From assembly GCF_001742225.1 (NCBI RefSeq), contig NZ_CP017076.1:1327001-1391000 (forward strand): 64,000 nt of DNA, read 5' to 3'. The notes below the pieces were generated by a model. That model was given only the letters and a program-made list of their open reading frames with translations, had not been told where the DNA came from and did not search any database. Shown here piece by piece: positions 59,315-64,000 of the stretch; position 1 is the first letter of the stretch, and each line of letters starts with the position of its first letter. Origin of the DNA: Novosphingobium resinovorum (GTDB taxonomy: Bacteria > Pseudomonadota > Alphaproteobacteria > Sphingomonadales > Sphingomonadaceae). Position numbers and translations under genes: made by a program.

Positions 59315-61933
59315 ATGACTGCTGCTTCCAAGTTCGTCCTCGGGTCGCACCAGGTGGCAAACGCATCCCGGAGAGCCTTGCTCTCCGGGATCGCGTCTTG
59401 CGCCGTGGCGACCACTCCCGCTTTCGCGGCCCCGGCTGACAAGCCGTGGCTGGACGCCGCCCGCACGCCCGAACAGCGGGCGGAGCTGGTGGTCGCGGCG
59501 ATGACGGACGACGAGAAGCTGAAGCTGCTTCAGGGCGATACCGAGCTTGATGCCAACGGCACCGGCGTCAATGCCTGCGTCGGCCACATAAGCGGCATCG
59601 CCCGCCTCGGCCTGCCGCGCCTGTGCATGGGCGATGGCCCGGCGGGCGTCGGCAACGGCATGAAGGGCGTGACGCAGTTCCCCGCACCCGTCATGGGCGC
59701 GGCGACCTTCGACCGCGATCTGATGACCGCCTACGGCAAGGCGCTGGGCGCCGAGCACGCGGGCAAGGGGCGCAACGTGGTGCTCGCCCCCACCATCAAC
59801 ATCATCCGCACCCCCAAGTGGGGCCGCCTCGCCGAGACGCTGAGCGAAGACCCCTACCTGACCGCGCAGCTGGGCACCGCGATCACCGGCGGCATCCAGT
59901 CGCTCGGCCTCATCGCCACCCCCAAGCACTTCGCGGCGAACAATCAGGAATGGCTGCGTCTGGGCGACGGTCCCGCCTACGAGGCGGTGGACGCGATCGT
60001 GCCCGAACGCGCGCTGCGCGAGATCTACTACCCCGGCTTCGAGGCGGTGGTGAAGCAGGGCAAGGCCGGCTCGATCATGTGCGCGTACAACCGCGTCAAC
60101 GGGCACTACGCCTGCGAGAACCCCGGCACGCTGGGCAATCTCAAGCGCTGGGGCTTCGACGGGTTCGTCGTTGCCGACTGGTACTTCGCCCACCGCTCCA
60201 CCGCGCCCTCGGTGAAGGCGGGGCTGGACATTTCCATGCCCGGCGGCGTCAGCCCCTTCGGGTTCGCCGAGTTCTACGGCGTCAAGGAACTGAAAGCCGC
60301 CCGCGCGAGAGGCGCCATCACACAAGCTGACATCGACGGCATGGTGAAGCGCATCGTCACCCCGATGTTCCGCCTCGGGCTCGTCGATCATCCCATCGCG
60401 GCGGCCGACGCCAATGCCAACGTGCGCGATCCGGCGCACCTCGTCCTGTCGGAAAAGATCGCCGAGGAAGGCACCGTCCTCCTGCGCAACGAGCGCGGCG
60501 TTCTGCCCCTGAAGGCCAAGACGATCGCCGTGATCGGCGACGATGCGGGCGCGAACGTCCAGACGTCCGAACGCTACGGCGGCTTCGTGAAGACCGAGGA
60601 CGTCGGCACGCTCAAGGCCCCGGTCGATGCGATCAAGGCGGCGCTCGGCGACAAGGCGAGCGTGACATATGCGCGCGGCACCCTAGGCATCGCGCCGCTG
60701 CCCGCCATGCCGGCCTCGGCCTTCGAGGGCCTGACGGCGCGCTACTACGCCTCGCCCGACTGGAAGGGCGAGCCGCTCGTCACCCGCAAGGAAGCGTCGA
60801 TCGACTACGCCGAGGCTGGTCCCAAGGCGGGCGTGCAGGGCTTGCCCTCGCTGTGGTCGGCGCGCTGGACGGCGGGCTTCGTGCCGCCGAAGACCGGCAC
60901 TTATCGCTTCTCGCTCAACGGCGGCGGCGAGATCGCGCTGCTGATCGACGGCAAGCGCGTGGTCTACGTGCCCAAGCAGAGCTTCCGCCTTGCCACGCAC
61001 GGCACCGTCTGGCTGGAAGCGGGCAAGCGCGTGGCGCTGCAGCTCGACTATTCCAACGCGCCGACGCTCTCGGCCAACGAGCTGCGGCTCGGCTGGCAGG
61101 CGCCGGATCGGGCGCTGATCGATGAGGCCGTCGCCGCCGCGAAGAAAGCGGAAGTGGCGGTGGTCTTCGTCGCCGATCACGTTTCCGAAGGCGCGGATCG
61201 CACCGACCTCAAGCTCCCCGGCGATCAGGACGCGCTGGTCGAGGCCGTCGCGGCGGCCAACCCCAACACCGTCGTCGTGCTCCACACCGTCGGCCCGGTG
61301 CTGATGCCGTGGCGCGACAAGGTCGCGGGCATCCTCACCGCCTGGTATCCGGGAGAGCAGGCGGCGGACTCCATCGCCGCGCTGCTGACCGGCAAGGCCA
61401 ACCCCTCGGGTAAGTTGCCGGTGACGTTCCCGGCGGACGAGGTCAATGGCCCCGCCGACCAGCCCGCCCGCTACCCCGGCATCGGCACCACCGCGCGTTA
61501 TGACGAAGGCATTCTCGTCGGCTACCGCTGGTACGACGCCAAGGGCATCGCGCCGCTCTATCCCTTCGGCCACGGCCTGTCCTACACGAGCTTCGCCTAC
61601 AGCGGCCTGAAGCTGTCGAAGTCGGGCGATGGTTGGTCGGTGCGCGCCACCGTGCGCAATACCGGCAAGGTCTCTGGCGACGAAGTGGCGCAGCTCTACG
61701 TCTCAATGCCCGCCGCCGCGAACGAGCCGCCGCGCCAGCTCAAGGGCTTTGCGCGCGTCTCGCTGCAGCCGGGCAAGTCGGCCACGGTCGAATTCCCGCT
61801 GGACCGCCGCGCTCTGTCCTACTGGGACGAGACTGCGCACGACTGGCAACTGGCCGAGGGCAGCTACCGCGTCCAGATCGGTTCCAGCTCGCGCGATCTG
61901 CCGCTGGGCAAGGACTTCGATCCGGCAAGGTGA
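59315..61933 (+). CDS. Exported GH3 beta-glucosidase with PA14 insert
   Basis: 872 residues with a Tat-type leader (SRRALLSGIASCAVATTPAFA). The GH3 N-domain holds the nucleophile Asp288 in GFVVADWYFAH, plus KHFAANNQEWLRLG. The C-domain starts near 380 (EEGTVLLRNERGVLPL) and is interrupted by a PA14-like beta domain (FEGLTARYYASPDWKGE to LRLGWQAPD). It ends with a fibronectin-III-like part (WSVRATVRNTGKVSGDEVAQLYV). It should release terminal beta-linked sugars from glucosides, probably in the periplasm. It lies directly behind the TonB receptor. Confidence 0.92.
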   Translation: MTAASKFVLGSHQVANASRRALLSGIASCAVATTPAFAAPADKPWLDAARTPEQRAELVVAAMTDDEKLKLLQGDTELDANGTGVNACVGHISGIARLGLPRLCMGDGPAGVGNGMKGVTQFPAPVMGAATFDRDLMTAYGKALGAEHAGKGRNVVLAPTINIIRTPKWGRLAETLSEDPYLTAQLGTAITGGIQSLGLIATPKHFAANNQEWLRLGDGPAYEAVDAIVPERALREIYYPGFEAVVKQGKAGSIMCAYNRVNGHYACENPGTLGNLKRWGFDGFVVADWYFAHRSTAPSVKAGLDISMPGGVSPFGFAEFYGVKELKAARARGAITQADIDGMVKRIVTPMFRLGLVDHPIAAADANANVRDPAHLVLSEKIAEEGTVLLRNERGVLPLKAKTIAVIGDDAGANVQTSERYGGFVKTEDVGTLKAPVDAIKAALGDKASVTYARGTLGIAPLPAMPASAFEGLTARYYASPDWKGEPLVTRKEASIDYAEAGPKAGVQGLPSLWSARWTAGFVPPKTGTYRFSLNGGGEIALLIDGKRVVYVPKQSFRLATHGTVWLEAGKRVALQLDYSNAPTLSANELRLGWQAPDRALIDEAVAAAKKAEVAVVFVADHVSEGADRTDLKLPGDQDALVEAVAAANPNTVVVLHTVGPVLMPWRDKVAGILTAWYPGEQAADSIAALLTGKANPSGKLPVTFPADEVNGPADQPARYPGIGTTARYDEGILVGYRWYDAKGIAPLYPFGHGLSYTSFAYSGLKLSKSGDGWSVRATVRNTGKVSGDEVAQLYVSMPAAANEPPRQLKGFARVSLQPGKSATVEFPLDRRALSYWDETAHDWQLAEGSYRVQIGSSSRDLPLGKDFDPAR

Positions 61934-61942
61934 GCGGTTCTT

Positions 61943-62061
61943 CGTCGTCCCGGACTTGATCCGGGACCGCGGGCGGTCTTTAGGTGCTACCTCGCGGCGG
62001 GTATCCTGACGCGAACGTAGCCGGTCACGGCCAGCGGTCCCGGATAAAGTCCGGGGCGACG
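61943..62061. repeat. REP-C doublet, copy 2
   Basis: Inverted 28-bp arms (61943-61970 and 62034-62061, two mismatches), starting cgtcgtcccggacttgatcc, enclose 63 bp. The middle is homologous in inverted orientation to the doublet at 23242-23355. The second arm ends just before the ribosome site of the LysR gene. Confidence 0.85.
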
Positions 62062-62075
62062 AAAAGGAGCACCCC

Positions 62076-62993
62076 TTGTCCGAAGCCGGAATGCGATACC
62101 TGCTGGAAGCGCTCAGCGCGGGATCGATGCGCGCGGCGGGGGACCGGCTCAACGTCGCGCCGTCCTCGATCAGCCGCCAGATCGCGCAGCTGGAAAGCCA
62201 GTACGGCCTCGCCCTGATCGAGAAGGGGCGGCGCGGCGTGCGCCTGACCCACGCGGGCGAGATCGTCATCGCCCACTACCGCAACCAGCTGGCCGACCGC
62301 GAGGCGCTGCGTGCCAAGCTGGAGGAACTGCGCTCGGTCCGCACGGGCCAAGTGACCGCAGCCATCGGCGACGGCTTCGCGGGGCAGAGCTTCACCTCGA
62401 TCGTCAGCCAGTTCTCGCAAGCGAACCCGCTGATCCGGCTGGAGATCCTCACCGGTTCCACCACCGAGATTCTGCGCATGATCGCGGATGACGAGGCGCA
62501 TTTCGGCCTCGTCTTCTCGACTCCGAACGACATGAAGATCCACGTCCGTTCGGTGATCGCGCAGCCGCTGATGGCGATCATGCTCCCTGACAACCCGCTG
62601 GCCGCACAGCCGAGCGTCACCATCGCGCAGCTGGCGCAAGTGCCGCTGGTGCTGCCGCCCGCGCATTTCCGCATCCGCCAGATCCTGAGCGCGGCGGAGG
62701 CCAATTCAAAGACCTACTTCCAGCCCGCGATCACCTCGAACTCGATCCACGTCATGCAGGACATGGTGCGCGCGGGGATCGCCGTTGCCATCCTGCCGCA
62801 GATTTCGGTGTGGTCCGAACTGACCGAAGGCGCGATGGTCAGCGTGCCGATTGCCGACGACAGCATCGAGGAAACCACCACCAGCCTCGTCCTGCGCTCC
62901 GGCCGCCAGCTGGAAGGCGCGCCGCTGCGCCTGCTCAAGCGCATCGAGGCGCAGTTGCGGCAGTGGAACCGGCCGGTGGGGCGGGAACGGTGA
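62076..62993 (+). CDS. LysR-family transcriptional regulator
   Basis: 305 residues from TTG 62076; aaggag 7 bases ahead and the typical distance to the helix-turn-helix support it. The DNA-binding part is MRYLLEALSAGSMRAAGDRLNVAPSSISRQIAQLESQYGLALIEKGRRG. The effector domain (about 90-295) ends ASRRQLEGAPLRLLKRIEA-like. It could regulate the upstream receptor/GH3 pair or the downstream symporter operon; the sequence does not show which. Confidence 0.9.
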   Translation: MSEAGMRYLLEALSAGSMRAAGDRLNVAPSSISRQIAQLESQYGLALIEKGRRGVRLTHAGEIVIAHYRNQLADREALRAKLEELRSVRTGQVTAAIGDGFAGQSFTSIVSQFSQANPLIRLEILTGSTTEILRMIADDEAHFGLVFSTPNDMKIHVRSVIAQPLMAIMLPDNPLAAQPSVTIAQLAQVPLVLPPAHFRIRQILSAAEANSKTYFQPAITSNSIHVMQDMVRAGIAVAILPQISVWSELTEGAMVSVPIADDSIEETTTSLVLRSGRQLEGAPLRLLKRIEAQLRQWNRPVGRER

Positions 62994-63012
62994 TGTCAGG
63001 TTACCTTCGGAT

Positions 63013-63089
63013 CGTCATTGCGAGCGTAGCGAAGCAATCCAGGGCAGTATGAGGTCGCCCTGGATTGCTTCGCTACGCTCGCAATGACG
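63013..63089. repeat. REP-A palindromic repeat, copy 2
   Basis: Perfect 32-bp inverted arms 63013-63044 and 63058-63089, beginning cgtcattgcgagcgtagcg. Same family as 17907-17982. It lies between the LysR gene and the DUF3311 gene. Confidence 0.92.
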
Positions 63090-63213
63090 AGATGGGTGGA
63101 AGGTAATCATACGGGTCGGCGTTTCGTTTTTCGCAACGTTTCGAGCATTGATTCGTCATTGAATGCAACGTTGACGGCGTCCACGCTGCTCATTGCAACA
63201 TCCGAGAGCACTG

Positions 63214-63447
63214 ATGACTGACCCGACCGACAACCCCGAAGACACCGGCCTGTCGCGCGCCGACCTGCTGCTGTTGCTGCCGTTCGTGTGGCAGCTGGGC
63301 TTCGCGCCATGGGCCAACGGCGTCGAGTGGGCGCCGCTGGGCCTGCCGTTCGGTATGGTCTGGCAGATGGCGGGTATCCTCTTCGCTACCGCCGTTCTGG
63401 GCCTCCGCTTCATGCTGGACGCGCGCAATAAGGAGGGCGGGGCATGA
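63214..63447 (+). CDS. DUF3311-family small membrane protein
   Basis: 77 residues from ATG 63214, gagag upstream. Two hydrophobic helices: LLLLLPFVWQLGFAPWAN and GLPFGMVWQMAGILFATAVLGLRF. DUF3311 proteins are usually encoded just before sodium:solute symporters and may assist them. Its stop overlaps the symporter start (ATGA). The upstream 120 bases hold two copies of gcaacgtt (63133 and 63165) that may be operator half-sites. Confidence 0.85.
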   Translation: MTDPTDNPEDTGLSRADLLLLLPFVWQLGFAPWANGVEWAPLGLPFGMVWQMAGILFATAVLGLRFMLDARNKEGGA

Positions 63448-64000
63448 TCCTTTCGCTCATCCTGCTGATCGTGTGCGGCACTGTCGCCGGGTCGATGCTC
63501 TATGGTCGCCGCAAGCAGAAGCGCGCGCAGACCATGGAGGAATGGGCGCTCGGTGGCCGCAAGCTGGGCACGCTGGTGTTCTGGTTCCTCAACGCCGGTG
63601 AGATATACACGACGTTCGCCGTGCTCGGCATCTCGGGCTTTGCCTGGGCTTACGGCGCGCCTGCCTATCTGGCGTTCTGCTCGGTCTCGCTGTCGGCGGC
63701 GCTGGGCTATTGGCTGACGCCGATGATCCATGCCTATGGGCGGCGCCACGGCCTTGTCACGCAGGCGGACTTCTTCGCGCACCGCTATCAGGCGCGCTGG
63801 CTGGGCGTCTGCGTGGCGGCGGCGGGGCTGATCGCGCTGGTGGTCTACGTGCAGATCCAGGTCACCGCGCTGACTCTGGTGGTGCGCCTCGCCGCAGGGC
63901 CGTGGGTGAGCCAGGGCGCGGCGGCGGGCTTTTCGGTCGTGCTGATGCTGCTCTTCGTGTTCCTCGCGGGCCTGCGCTCCGCCGCCTTCGCCGCGGGCGT
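63444..64000 (+). CDS. Sodium:solute symporter, N-terminal part (cut by window edge)
   Basis: The frame runs from ATG 63444 to the window end (185 complete codons). Several hydrophobic helices: LSLILLIVCGTVAGSMLYG, GTLVFWFLNAGEIYTTFAVLG, YLAFCSVSLSAALGYWLTPM. The segment MEEWALGGRKLGTLVFWF with the following Gly/Tyr-rich helix is characteristic of the SSS family (MctP/PutP-like). It uses a sodium or proton gradient to import organic acids or amino acids. Coupled to DUF3311; the C-terminus is outside the window. Confidence 0.88.
   Translation, partial: MILSLILLIVCGTVAGSMLYGRRKQKRAQTMEEWALGGRKLGTLVFWFLNAGEIYTTFAVLGISGFAWAYGAPAYLAFCSVSLSAALGYWLTPMIHAYGRRHGLVTQADFFAHRYQARWLGVCVAAAGLIALVVYVQIQVTALTLVVRLAAGPWVSQGAAAGFSVVLMLLFVFLAGLRSAAFAAG

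Overview
The window is GC-rich DNA that looks like a sphingomonad-type alphaproteobacterium (Novosphingobium/Sphingobium-like). This is inferred from five TonB-dependent receptors in 64 kb, several Tat-exported enzymes, an ECF sigma factor paired with an NrsF-type anti-sigma, and abundant palindromic REP-like repeats. No rRNA, tRNA, CRISPR array, phage or conjugation genes were seen.

Layout. 1-6.5 kb: tail of a short-chain dehydrogenase, a membrane diguanylate cyclase, a sulfonate-type ABC importer and a divergent SfnB-like acyl-CoA-dehydrogenase-family flavoprotein. 6.5-9.6 kb: insertion zone with an IS110/IS1111 element, an orphan membrane protein and a decayed IS5 element that still has both ends. 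9.6-12.7 kb: GH16 glycanase and two glycosyltransferases. 12.9-21 kb: TonB receptor, two decaying regulatory genes (MarR-GNAT and FixJ-type), a NarL-type response regulator and a large beta-propeller histidine kinase. 21-30.8 kb: a block of metabolic genes facing a divergent LysR regulator. Four promoter regions in this block carry the same 35-bp spaced motif, so it looks like one regulon of unknown substrate. 30.9-36.5 kb: NrsF, ECF sigma, DsbD-like reductase and exported peroxiredoxin, divergent from the ergothioneine genes egtB-egtD. 36.5-41.7 kb: a TonB receptor between two exported M20 peptidases. 42-48.3 kb: a GntR-headed operon for CoA activation and thiolase/DUF35 chemistry with an MFS transporter and a TIM-barrel protein. 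48.7-56.8 kb: two TonB receptors with a TetR regulator, a carboxylesterase and a DUF2322 protein. 57-64 kb: TonB receptor plus GH3 beta-glucosidase, a LysR regulator, then a DUF3311 protein and the start of a sodium:solute symporter.

Overall this is an accessory nutrient-scavenging region: outer-membrane uptake is repeatedly paired with exported hydrolases and local one-component regulators. The most interesting signal is the shared, exactly spaced promoter motif of the 21-30 kb LysR block. Also notable are a REP doublet that forms the apparent N-terminus of an outer-membrane porin, a Cys-less thiolase/DUF35 pair that may be a retro-aldolase, and the sigma/NrsF/peroxiredoxin/DsbD operon.
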